From positions 1 to 64,000 of the forward strand of contig DGTQ01000009.1 in assembly GCA_002394365.1 (NCBI GenBank): a stretch of 64,000 nucleotides of DNA. Direction: 5' to 3'. Positions 18,561 to 26,719 of this stretch are shown here, in pieces. The number at the start of each line of letters is the position of its first letter. The stretch's first letter is position 1. Source of the stretch: Prevotellaceae bacterium UBA4332. Its GTDB lineage: Bacteria > Bacteroidota > Bacteroidia > Bacteroidales > Bacteroidaceae. A program made the translations under genes and the position numbers. Below the pieces are notes generated by a model. The model was given only the letters and a program-made list of their open reading frames with translations, was not told the DNA's origin and did no database searches.

Positions 18561-20369
18561 ATGTGTGGATTTGTAGCAATACTTGGTCAGCAGCATAAGG
18601 CTGACAGAGAAAAGGCATTAAGAATGTCTGCAAAGATAAGGCACCGCGGTCCCGACTGGAGCGGGGTGTATAGTGACGGAAAAGCCGTGTTGGCACACGA
18701 GCGACTGGCTATCGTTGACCCCCTGTCGGGCAAGCAGCCGCTCTTCTCTCCCGACGGCAAGAAGGTGCTGGCGGTGAATGGCGAGATATACAACCATCAG
18801 GACCTGCGACGCAAACTGGCTGGCATGTACGATTTTCAGACTGGCAGCGACTGCGAAGTCATCCTCGCCCTCTACCAGCTCTATGGCACCGACTTCATCG
18901 ACAAGCTCAACGGCATCTTCGCCTTCGTGCTCTATGACGCTGAAAAAGACGCGTGGCTCATAGCTCGAGACCACATGGGCATCATACCCCTCTACATAGG
19001 TCACGACAAGGACGGCACCGTATATGCAGCCAGCGAGCTGAAGGCGCTCGAGGGACAGTGCGACGAGTATGAACCCTTCCCGCCAGGACATTATATCAGT
19101 TCACACTTACCCCCTCTAACTCCCCCCAAGGGGGAGAAGTCAATTCTCAATTCACAATTCACAATTCACAGTCTCTCAACACTCCGCTCCAACTTGTTGG
19201 CTTGCCAGAGCAAGAACACTCAACACTCAACTGGTCAGGGAGAGGTGTGTGAACTGAAACGCTGGTACCAGCGCGACTGGTTTCACTACGACGCAATGAA
19301 ATGGGCTACCAGCAACGAGCAGGAAGCCGTCAGCATGGTGAGAGACGGACTCAAGGCAGCCGTCAAGCGCCAGCTTATGAGCGACGTGCCCTACGGCGTG
19401 CTGCTATCAGGCGGACTGGACAGCTCGGTAGTGTCGGCCATAGCAAAACTCTACGCAGCAAAGCGCATAGAGACAGGCGACAAGCACGACGCATGGTGGC
19501 CGCAGCTGCACTCCTTCGCAGTAGGACTCAAGGGAGCGCCCGACCTTGCAAAAGCCAGAGAGGTAGCTGACCACATAGGCACCATTCACCACGAAATAAA
19601 CTACACCATACAGGAAGGGCTCGACGCCATCAGAGACGTCATCTACTACATAGAGACCTACGACGTGACCACAGTGCGCGCCTCCACACCCATGTATCTG
19701 CTGGCGCGCGTCATACGCTCCATGGGCATCAAGATGGTGCTCTCGGGCGAGGGAGCAGACGAGATATTCGGCGGCTACCTCTACTTCCACAAGGCACCCG
19801 ACAGCAGGGAGTTTCACGAGGAGACCGTGAGGAAACTGGGCAAGCTCTACATGTACGACTGCCTCCGTGCCAACAAGAGCCTCATGGCGTGGGGCATAGA
19901 AGGCAGAGTACCCTTCCTCGACAAGGAGTTTATGGACATAGCCATGGGCATCAACCCCGCGCTGAAGATGTGTCCCGCCGACACGATGGAGAAGAAAGTA
20001 GTAAGAGAAGCCTTTGCCGACATGCTGCCCGAGAGCGTGGCGTGGCGACAGAAAGAGCAGTTCAGCGACGGCGTAGGCTACTCGTGGATTGACACCCTGA
20101 AGAAAATCACCTCCGAAGCCGTAAGCGACGAGCAGATGGCGCACGCTGCCGAGCGTTTCCCCATCAACCCGCCGCTCTGCAAGGAGGAATATTACTACCG
20201 CAGCATCTTCGAAGAACACTTCCCCAGCGCCTCTGCCGCACGCAGCGTGAACCAAGAAGCCTCCGTAGCATGCTCCACCTCAGTGGCACTCGAGTGGGAT
20301 GCCGCCTTCAAGAACATGAACGACCCATCAGGCAGAGCCGTCAAGGGCGTGCATGAACAGGCATACTGA
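18561..20369 (+). CDS. asnB: Asparagine synthetase B with in-frame repeat insertion
   Basis: Glutamine-hydrolysing asparagine synthesis. The N-terminal MCGFVAILG gives catalytic Cys2. The synthetase ATP motif LLSGGLDSSVV and LSGEGADEIFGGY are intact. At 602 residues it is about 45-50 longer than usual. The excess lies between FPPGHYISS and CELKRWYQRDW and is a mosaic of the palindromic repeat, AATTCAC heptamers, the CGCTCCAACTTGTTGGC motif and ACTCAAC heptamers. The insert is on the linker after the amidotransferase domain. Confidence 0.95.
   Translation: MCGFVAILGQQHKADREKALRMSAKIRHRGPDWSGVYSDGKAVLAHERLAIVDPLSGKQPLFSPDGKKVLAVNGEIYNHQDLRRKLAGMYDFQTGSDCEVILALYQLYGTDFIDKLNGIFAFVLYDAEKDAWLIARDHMGIIPLYIGHDKDGTVYAASELKALEGQCDEYEPFPPGHYISSHLPPLTPPKGEKSILNSQFTIHSLSTLRSNLLACQSKNTQHSTGQGEVCELKRWYQRDWFHYDAMKWATSNEQEAVSMVRDGLKAAVKRQLMSDVPYGVLLSGGLDSSVVSAIAKLYAAKRIETGDKHDAWWPQLHSFAVGLKGAPDLAKAREVADHIGTIHHEINYTIQEGLDAIRDVIYYIETYDVTTVRASTPMYLLARVIRSMGIKMVLSGEGADEIFGGYLYFHKAPDSREFHEETVRKLGKLYMYDCLRANKSLMAWGIEGRVPFLDKEFMDIAMGINPALKMCPADTMEKKVVREAFADMLPESVAWRQKEQFSDGVGYSWIDTLKKITSEAVSDEQMAHAAERFPINPPLCKEEYYYRSIFEEHFPSASAARSVNQEASVACSTSVALEWDAAFKNMNDPSGRAVKGVHEQAY
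19099..19248 (+). repeat. 150-base composite repeat insertion in asnB
   Basis: In order: CCCCCTCTAACTCCCCCC with AAGGGGGAG, CAATTCACAATTCACAATTC heptamers, CGCTCCAACTTGTTGGCTTG (19185-19216) and ACACTCAACACTCAACT. The entire block resembles an intergenic gap, yet carries no stop in the asnB frame. Confidence 0.85.
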
Positions 20370-20374
20370 CAAGA

Positions 20375-20404
20375 GAAAGGGACGTGCTCATGCACATCCC
20401 TTTC
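20375..20404 (+). terminator. Terminator downstream of asnB
   Basis: Arms GAAAGGGACGTG and CACATCCCTTTC pair with one mismatch around the loop CTCATG, five bases after the asnB stop. A CTCTTTATACTTTATACT stretch follows. It probably also insulates the convergent barrel gene. Confidence 0.7.
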
Positions 20405-20435
20405 CTCTTTATACTTTATACTCTATACTTTATAC

Positions 20436-21071
20436 TTAAAAGTAGTAGGCTACGCCCAACTGCCATGAGTTGTACTTGTTCTTGAATGTGCCGAGTACTG
20501 TGGTCTTGGCGGCATCCCATACGCTGACTTTGCCTGTCTTGCCGCAGGCGATGTTGTAGTTTGCCTTAATCTCGACGTGCTGAAGGATGGTGGCACCGAT
20601 ACCCACGTTGACGGAGAAATTGCTGCCGCTCCACGTCCACTCGTTGGCTCCGAGGAACTTGCTCTTGGAGAGGTTGAAACCGAACTGTGGACCTGCGAAG
20701 GCAAATATTTCTGCTACGCTGCCCAGTCCTACGCCATAGCGTGCATTGATGGGGATGCTGATGGCACGGGCTGTGACGCGCTCTGAAGAGGTGCCGCCCT
20801 GCTGGTTGGTGTACTCTACGTCGGAGGTGCGCTGGTCATAGACAGCGGAGGCATCTACGCCCAGACCTACGACAGGGAGCTTGAACTTGACGGTGGGACC
20901 TACGTAGAAGCCTGCACGGTTGTTGCCTTTGAGGTTGCCGATACCATCGGTGAGCTTCATGTTGACGAGGTTGGCACCTGCACGCACACCGAACTTTACT
21001 TGAGCGTTGGCACTCATGCCGAACGCTAACGTTAACGCTAACGTTAACATAATAATCTTCGCCTTTTTCAT
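20436..21071 (-). CDS. Outer-membrane beta-barrel protein (porin family)
   Basis: 211 residues with a Sec signal peptide ending in SANAQ, then VKFGVRAGANLVNMKL and alternating strands to a C-terminal WQLGVAYYF, with the terminal aromatic typical of outer-membrane barrels. This is the OmpA-like/OmpX-like barrel common in Bacteroidetes. The hydrophobic core of the signal peptide (MLTLALTLAFG) is encoded by a GTTAACGCTAACGTTAAC repeat (about 21021-21050). The gene follows the gldN end on the same strand but has its own signal, so a link to the secretion system is unproven. Confidence 0.8.
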   Translation of the reverse strand: MKKAKIIMLTLALTLAFGMSANAQVKFGVRAGANLVNMKLTDGIGNLKGNNRAGFYVGPTVKFKLPVVGLGVDASAVYDQRTSDVEYTNQQGGTSSERVTARAISIPINARYGVGLGSVAEIFAFAGPQFGFNLSKSKFLGANEWTWSGSNFSVNVGIGATILQHVEIKANYNIACGKTGKVSVWDAAKTTVLGTFKNKYNSWQLGVAYYF

Positions 21072-21111
21072 ACCTTATTTATTTAATTGCTAATTGCTAA
21101 TTGCTAATTTT

Positions 21112-22179
21112 TTAGTGTCTCTGCCTGCGCACGCTGACGCGGGCTGATGAGCCTGAGCTCAAGCCACCGTCCTGCTGCGAGGAGCGACGCTTCTTGACCG
21201 ACTTGCTGCTGCCTCCTGCTCGGCGGTTCTTCTTGGCTGCCTTGCGGGCTGCCTTAGGATTTTCCTTGAGCACCTTGGCGATGGAATCGAGACTGTCTTT
21301 CTTTACGGGGTCGCCCCAGATGTTCTTCTCGAAAGCGAGGAGCTCTGCCTCTATCTTCTTCTGCTCTTTTGCCATAGCCGAGTCGGTAGGGCAATACTGG
21401 GCAAGGGTCTGGCCGAGCATGTTGTTGGTCTTGTATATCTTGCCCTGATACATGTTCTTTACAAAGTAGTCGTCCATACTCATGGTGGCGGCGTTGTTGA
21501 GGTCGCTGGTCATGATGGTCTGCTTGGTGAGGAAGGGTGCCACGTCGTCATACTTCACCCAGAAGAGGGGGTACTTGCTCACTCCGTCGCCGAAGTCGTC
21601 CTCGCGGCTCATGATGGGGCAGAGGGCGATGACCTTGTTATGGAAGGTGGCTGAGTTCTGGTCGTAGTAGGCAGACTCCTTGATATAGTAGGACTTGACC
21701 TCGCGAGAGGGTATGTCGGAGTTGTCGAGCTTGAGGCGACCGTCTTTCTTCTCGTAGTAGATGTGGTAGTTGTCCAGGAGGGTGAGGGGCTTGACGAGGG
21801 CGTCTGGCTCGAAGGACTCGTTGCCGTCGAGACGATACTCGTATGCCTTTACCTGACCTGAGAGGACGAGCTTGAAGAGGTAGGTGAAGAGGTTCATCTG
21901 GCTGCCTACGGGCTCTACGGGATAGTACATGCCCGAATTGGCTCCCTGCATGAGGTCAAGCTCGCGATAGATGTCGCGTCGCCACACTACGTCTTCCTTC
22001 ATCTGCTGTGCGGTGGGATAGGATATCTGCGCACGTGTGGTGAGGCTGTTGGCTGCACTGCTTCTCTGCTGAGCCTGCTGGGCGCGACGTGCCTGGGGCT
22101 GAGCGCTCGCTGAATTGAAGATTGAAAATTGAAAATTGAAAATTATGATTAGCGTAGCTATAATGATTCGTCTTACCAT
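21112..22179 (-). CDS. gldN: Type IX secretion/gliding protein GldN (PorN)
   Basis: Periplasmic component that forms a ring with the lipoprotein GldK under the outer membrane. The 355-residue protein has a family-typical core: QMKEDVVWRRDIYRELDL, NSGMYYPVEP and GSQMNLFTYLFKLVLSG. The C-terminus is basic and low complexity (KNRRAGGSSKSVKKRRSS). The signal peptide core (IIIFNFQFSIFNS) is encoded by five heptamers of the ATTGAAA type (22110-22145). Last gene of the porP-gldK-gldL-gldM-gldN run. Confidence 0.92.
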   Translation of the reverse strand: MVRRIIIATLIIIFNFQFSIFNSASAQPQARRAQQAQQRSSAANSLTTRAQISYPTAQQMKEDVVWRRDIYRELDLMQGANSGMYYPVEPVGSQMNLFTYLFKLVLSGQVKAYEYRLDGNESFEPDALVKPLTLLDNYHIYYEKKDGRLKLDNSDIPSREVKSYYIKESAYYDQNSATFHNKVIALCPIMSREDDFGDGVSKYPLFWVKYDDVAPFLTKQTIMTSDLNNAATMSMDDYFVKNMYQGKIYKTNNMLGQTLAQYCPTDSAMAKEQKKIEAELLAFEKNIWGDPVKKDSLDSIAKVLKENPKAARKAAKKNRRAGGSSKSVKKRRSSQQDGGLSSGSSARVSVRRQRH

Positions 22180-22216
22180 AACTGTGAACTATGAATTATG
22201 AACTGTGAACTGTGAA

Positions 22217-23767
22217 CTATTTTATCACTATTTCCATTGCCGACGGCAGGGTGCGGGCTATGCCGTCAGGACCGATGGCGTGTATGCGGGATATGTAGAA
22301 GCGCTTCTGGCGGGAGAGCTTGCGGAAGGTCTCCTCCTGGCGTGCCGAGAAGTGGGCGCCGTTGCTCACGATAGGCACGGCGTTGCCCATATTGTCGAAG
22401 AATACTGCCTCGAAGCCTGTAACCTTAAACTCTATGTCGAGCAGTCCGTCGTCGATGGCTGCACGTATGCCCGACGCGCTGAGCAGAGAGCCTTTGGCAA
22501 GTCCGCCACCGCGGAAACGTGTGTCGCCAAGCTGGATGTAGGCTGTAGGGTCGGGGAGCTTCCTCACGTGAAAGGTGAACTGCCCCATCTGGACGGGCTT
22601 GCCCGTCTGGGTGCTCGACACGGTGATGGTTACGTCCTGACCTACGGCATTGGGGCGGGCTATGTAGTGGCCTGCGCCTGTGGGGGTGAAGGAGCCTCCG
22701 CTCATGGTTGCTACGACCTTGTTGAGCGGCACTCCTGGTATGCTGACGGAGATGGGGTTGTTGAAACCTGCATAGAGCACGTTCATGAGGTCGGCTGAGA
22801 CGGTGGCCGAGGGGTCAACGACGGTGTATTTCTGCGAGAAATCGCGCTTGAGGGTCTCGCCGCTGCCGTCCTTCATCGTCATGTAGCCCGAGAGGGTGAA
22901 ATCGCCCGTTCTGCCTGCTATGAACTCATAGGTGTTGTTGCGCAGGTTCACCTGTCTGCCGCCTATGAATATCTCTGGTTGCTGGGTGGTGTCGATAGCA
23001 GCCATCACAATCTGGGCAGAGAACTTGTCGCCTCTCACGACGGTCTGGGCATTGGGGATGACGAAGGCGGAGAGCTTGTTGACGCGGATGTCCTTGAGGT
23101 CGATATTGCTCACGAGGGTGTGGAGCACCTCGCCCTCGGCGTAGCGCACGTCGTTCTGCAACTTGGAGAGCAGGGTGACGGCGGCTGCTACGGGCATATC
23201 CTCAAACATATACTCCTGCCAGTTCTTGCCCAGCGCCTTTGCCTTCTTGGAGACTTCGGTGGAGAGGTTGTTGTTGATTATCTTCTGCAAGCGCTCGTCG
23301 CCAAGCATGCTGACGCAGCGGGTGCGATAGTCCTCAATCATCTTCTGCAGCTTGGGCCCCTTGCCTCTGCCTGGCGAGAGCATCACCTGTGCAGCAGCCT
23401 CGAGGTCTTCGCGGTTCTGTATGTTGTGTACATCGCCTTCGTCGCCATCAGCCTCTTTCACAATGGCAACCTTGAGCTCTTCGGCAAAGTTGTAGAGCTC
23501 GTCGCTCATCTTCTTTATCTCCTGAGCCTTAGCATACCACTGGCGTGTCTTCTGGGGATTCGCCTTCATCTGCGAGTCGAAGTCCATGTATATGCCGTGA
23601 TTCTCCTTAGTAGCATTCTCGGTGGAACGTACCAGTCCCTCCTCTACTATGGAGAAGCCGTTGAGCACCTCGGTGGAGACATTCATGGCGAGCATAGCCA
23701 TCAACACCACATACATGAGGTTAATCATCTTCTGACGGGGCGATATGGGTCTTTTCTTTATAGCCAT
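22217..23767 (-). CDS. gldM: Type IX secretion motor protein GldM (PorM)
   Basis: Inner-membrane protein with one N-terminal membrane helix and a long periplasmic part; with GldL it forms the proton-driven motor. I place the start at MAIKKRPISPRQKMINLMY (23767), the conserved N-terminus; the longer frame upstream is repeat sequence. The membrane segment is LMYVVLMAMLAMNVS, followed by helical and beta domains to a 516-residue length. The gap to gldN is 37 bases of GAACTGT-type heptamers. Confidence 0.94.
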   Translation of the reverse strand: MAIKKRPISPRQKMINLMYVVLMAMLAMNVSTEVLNGFSIVEEGLVRSTENATKENHGIYMDFDSQMKANPQKTRQWYAKAQEIKKMSDELYNFAEELKVAIVKEADGDEGDVHNIQNREDLEAAAQVMLSPGRGKGPKLQKMIEDYRTRCVSMLGDERLQKIINNNLSTEVSKKAKALGKNWQEYMFEDMPVAAAVTLLSKLQNDVRYAEGEVLHTLVSNIDLKDIRVNKLSAFVIPNAQTVVRGDKFSAQIVMAAIDTTQQPEIFIGGRQVNLRNNTYEFIAGRTGDFTLSGYMTMKDGSGETLKRDFSQKYTVVDPSATVSADLMNVLYAGFNNPISVSIPGVPLNKVVATMSGGSFTPTGAGHYIARPNAVGQDVTITVSSTQTGKPVQMGQFTFHVRKLPDPTAYIQLGDTRFRGGGLAKGSLLSASGIRAAIDDGLLDIEFKVTGFEAVFFDNMGNAVPIVSNGAHFSARQEETFRKLSRQKRFYISRIHAIGPDGIARTLPSAMEIVIK

Positions 23768-23879
23768 TATTTCTTTTTTGTTCAAGAGATTCAAAAGGTT
23801 CAAGTCGCTTCGCTGGTTCAAAGGTACTCTTGAACTATTGAACTATTCTAACTATTGAACTATTCTAACTATTGAACTC

Positions 23880-24947
23880 TTATGCCTTCGGCATATTCGT
23901 TGTCATAGCCTCAATCATGCGAGCATAGATAGAGTTGAGCTCCTTGATTTTATCTGCCATTATCTGCGTCTGCTCGTTGATAGAATCCTGAGTGGTAATC
24001 TGCTGTGAGGCAGACTTGAGCTGCATCTCATAGACGCGGGCTATGCCCGTAAGCGTGCGGTTGAGGTTCTCCATCTCCTCGCTGTCGGTAGCGAGGCGGG
24101 CAGAGAGCTGCTCTACCTTCTGCAGGGTTTCGTTGAGCTGCTCGAGGCGCTCTACGTAAGCCGTAGTTGCTGCCTCCATAGCCTCTGCGGTAGCTACGCT
24201 GACTGCTGGAGCAGGCGCGCCGATGACTCCTCCCGCTCTTTCTCCGAAGGAAGGAGCCTCACCCCGACCCTCTCCGAAGGAAGGAGCCTCACCCCGACCC
24301 TCTCCGAAGGGAGAGGGAGACTCTGGCTCGCTGAACTTGATAGAAGGAGCCTCGCTATCGTTAGCATCATCGCTATTCGCCTTTGGTTCATCGGACTTGG
24401 CAGTCTCGCTGTAGGTTGGACCACCTATGATAATAGTGCTGCCTGGTATAGAAGGCATGATAGACGCTGCAGAAACTGATGCTGGAGATGCTGGAGCCGA
24501 TGCAGAAGATGCTGGAGCTACTGAAGCCGATGCGGAAGATGCTGGAGCTGATGCGGAAGCTGATGCTGGTGCAACTACTGCTGCTGGCTGAGCTGCTGCT
24601 GGCTGAGCCGCTGCTCCCTGAGGAAGAATGACAGGCTCGGCAAATGGTGCTTCGGTAACCTCGTCAATCACTTCGTCAGACATATGGTTGTCCAGCGTCA
24701 TATCGATGGTTGATTTATCAAACGGACGGTCGAACGCCGAGATAAAGAACACGAACACCTCAGTACCCATACCGATGAACAGCATGAGGTTAGCTCCTGG
24801 CAGGTGGGTGAGCTTGAAGAGCGTACCGAGGATTACGACTGCTGCACCCCATGAGTAAGCGTAGTTTAGGAATGTCTGACCTGGCACACTGTCCATCCAT
24901 TTCTGCATGAAATAGATGAAATTTATTTTGCTATACTTTGTTGACAT
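23880..24947 (-). CDS. gldL: Type IX secretion motor protein GldL (PorL), extended
   Basis: Inner-membrane partner of GldM. Two membrane helices are visible near the N-terminus (WGAAVVILGTLFKLTHL and LMLFIGMGTEVFVFF), followed by the conserved SAFDRPF. The cytoplasmic C-terminal part has the family coiled coil (YVERLEQLNETLQKVEQL). Between them lies a long low-complexity Ala/Ser/Pro stretch and a direct repeat encoding FGEGRGEAPS twice (24232-24318). At 355 residues this is longer than the GldL proteins I know, and the excess is this linker. Confidence 0.93.
   Translation of the reverse strand: MSTKYSKINFIYFMQKWMDSVPGQTFLNYAYSWGAAVVILGTLFKLTHLPGANLMLFIGMGTEVFVFFISAFDRPFDKSTIDMTLDNHMSDEVIDEVTEAPFAEPVILPQGAAAQPAAAQPAAVVAPASASASAPASSASASVAPASSASAPASPASVSAASIMPSIPGSTIIIGGPTYSETAKSDEPKANSDDANDSEAPSIKFSEPESPSPFGEGRGEAPSFGEGRGEAPSFGERAGGVIGAPAPAVSVATAEAMEAATTAYVERLEQLNETLQKVEQLSARLATDSEEMENLNRTLTGIARVYEMQLKSASQQITTQDSINEQTQIMADKIKELNSIYARMIEAMTTNMPKA
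24232..24318 (-). repeat. Direct repeat inside gldL
   Basis: Two tandem copies of a 28-base unit (CCGAAGGAAGGAGCCTCACC…) and a third partial copy, related to the C/G-rich CTCTCCGAAGGGAGAGG palindromes of intergenic gaps. In frame, it encodes GEGRGEAPSF repeats. Confidence 0.8.
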
Positions 24948-25099
24948 ATTTTTTTGTTTTTAACGGGAACGATAACGGGAACGTTAACTATAAACTGTAA
25001 ACCGTAAACTGTGAACTGTAAACCGTAAACTGTAAACTATGAACCGTAAACTGTAAACCGTAAACTGTAAACTGTAAACCGTAAACCGTAAACTGTAAA
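24948..25099. repeat. Heptamer array between gldK and gldL
   Basis: AACGGGAACGATAACGGGAA followed by about 16 heptamers of the form RAACYGT (AAACTGT, AAACCGT, GAACTGT). This is the clearest heptamer array of the window, and it fills the whole gap between two operon genes. Confidence 0.9.
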
Positions 25100-26566
25100 C
25101 TATCTTTTCTTTTTTCCTCTTGCGTTGATGCTTGCCGAACTTGCCAACGAGCGCACGCAGCGGAAGCCGATGTAGGAGCGTGGCTGGTTCTGATACTCCC
25201 ACGAGCGCCAAGCCGAACGGATGTAGCTCTCGGGGTCTTTCCATGAGCCGCCGCGAACGCTCTTCTTCTTCAGGCGATAGGGGTCTTCCTTTGCTGCCTT
25301 ATACTCCAGCTGGGGGTTGAAGTCGTTCATTGCCTCAACGCCTGCTTCGGTATATATGGTGGAGGTCCACTCGGCTACGTTGCCCGCCATATCGTAGAGT
25401 CCGTTGCTGTTGGCTGAATAGATACCCGTCTTTGAGGTTATGAGGTTGCCGTCCTTGGTGTAGTTGCCGCGGTCGGGCTTGAAGTTTGCGTAGTAGCATC
25501 CGTCGCCGTTCTTCACGTCTGGGTTCTCCCAGGGGAACTCCGTGCCGTCCTTGCCTCTGGCGGCATATTCCCATTCTGCCTCTGTTGGCAGGCGGTAGCG
25601 CTGTATGTAGCGTGCCGCCCCGGAGAGACCTTTCAGCAGGTAGTCGGTGCGCCATGCGCAGAAGGCGTTGGCTTGCTCCCATGTAACGCCCACAACAGGA
25701 TATTCGTTGTAGGTGGGGTTAGAGAAATAGTTGCGCAGGTACATCTCATTATCGCTGTTGGTGAAGTCGTTCACCCAGCAGGTGGTATCGGGATATATAT
25801 TAATAATGTAAGTATTGAGGAAGTCCCACGGACCAGACAGCGGGCGGTTGATGGTCTCGCGTACTATCCTGCCCTCATCGTCTATGTATGCGGTGTCCTT
25901 GGATATCATCACCACTTCGTTCTCGTTTACGGCGTGGTCGGTGTTGAGGTCGCGCTCTGATGCCACAAGACGATTGCGGCGCAGGGCTGCCGTAACGTAG
26001 TCATACACCTCGTAGCGATAGTTCATCTGCGAGGCGTCAAGCATCTTCTCGCCCGTTACGGGATTGGTGACATAGAGGCTCTCTATGGCACGCTGCTCGT
26101 CCTCATTAGGCTTACGAGGCAGGTTCTTCTTCCAGTTGAGGTGAGGGGTAACAGGGTCGCCGTTCTTATCCTCCGTAATCATGTAGCTCTCGTCGCCTCC
26201 ATAGGCTGGGTCGGCAAGACGAGTGCGCAGGATGCTGTCTCTCACCCACATGACAAACTGACGATACTTGGCGTTAGACACCTCGTGCTCATCCATCCAG
26301 AAACCATCTACAGAAATATCCTTCGTAGGTGTTATCTTACCCCAGAGAGAGTCTTCCTTTTCTATACCCATCTTGAGGAATCCACGATTGATGAGCGTCA
26401 TACCATAAGGCGTAGGCTCCTGAAAGCCCTTGCCCGAACTCCTGCCTGTAACCTCGCCACCCTGTGACGACTGTGACAACTTGCCACCGAAACAGCTGGT
26501 GAGCATAAAAAGGGTAATCAGCAGACTTACCCCCAGCGCCCCTCTATTTTTTAATCTTAACATCAT
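25100..26566 (-). CDS. gldK: Type IX secretion lipoprotein GldK (PorK)
   Basis: Outer-membrane-anchored lipoprotein with a formylglycine-generating-enzyme (sulfatase-modifying factor) fold; ring partner of GldN. The lipobox is FMLTSC (Cys at about residue 25). FGE-fold signatures are DGFWMDEHEVSNAKYRQF, VVGVTWEQANAFCAWRT, RLPTEAEWEYAARG, DMAGNVAEWTS and VRGGSW. The end SYIGFRCVRSL is typical; the short tail INARGKKKR is local. Same order and strand as canonical PorPKLMN. Confidence 0.94.
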   Translation of the reverse strand: MMLRLKNRGALGVSLLITLFMLTSCFGGKLSQSSQGGEVTGRSSGKGFQEPTPYGMTLINRGFLKMGIEKEDSLWGKITPTKDISVDGFWMDEHEVSNAKYRQFVMWVRDSILRTRLADPAYGGDESYMITEDKNGDPVTPHLNWKKNLPRKPNEDEQRAIESLYVTNPVTGEKMLDASQMNYRYEVYDYVTAALRRNRLVASERDLNTDHAVNENEVVMISKDTAYIDDEGRIVRETINRPLSGPWDFLNTYIINIYPDTTCWVNDFTNSDNEMYLRNYFSNPTYNEYPVVGVTWEQANAFCAWRTDYLLKGLSGAARYIQRYRLPTEAEWEYAARGKDGTEFPWENPDVKNGDGCYYANFKPDRGNYTKDGNLITSKTGIYSANSNGLYDMAGNVAEWTSTIYTEAGVEAMNDFNPQLEYKAAKEDPYRLKKKSVRGGSWKDPESYIRSAWRSWEYQNQPRSYIGFRCVRSLASSASINARGKKKR

Positions 26567-26719
26567 ATATTTTTTATTATTCTTTATTCTTTCTTGCGTT
26601 CAACTCTCAACACTCCGCTCCAAACACTCAACACTCAACACTCAACTCTAAACTCTGAATTGTGAACTGTAAACCGTAAACTGTAAACCGTAAACCGTAA
26701 ACCGTAAACTCTGAACAGT
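26567..26719. repeat. Heptamer array between porP and gldK
   Basis: AACACTCAACACTCAACTCT followed by AAACCGT heptamers up to the porP stop. A CTCAACACTCCGCTCCAAACA stretch is a partial copy of the CGCTCCAACTTG motif. Confidence 0.8.

Noticed and set aside
23768..23821. N-terminal extension of GldM
   Set aside because: Repeat-like NLLNLLNKK sequence precedes the conserved MAIKKRPISPRQKM start.
22979..23833. 284-residue open frame opposite gldM
   Set aside because: Antisense of a clear GldM; rich in residues expected from reversed codons.
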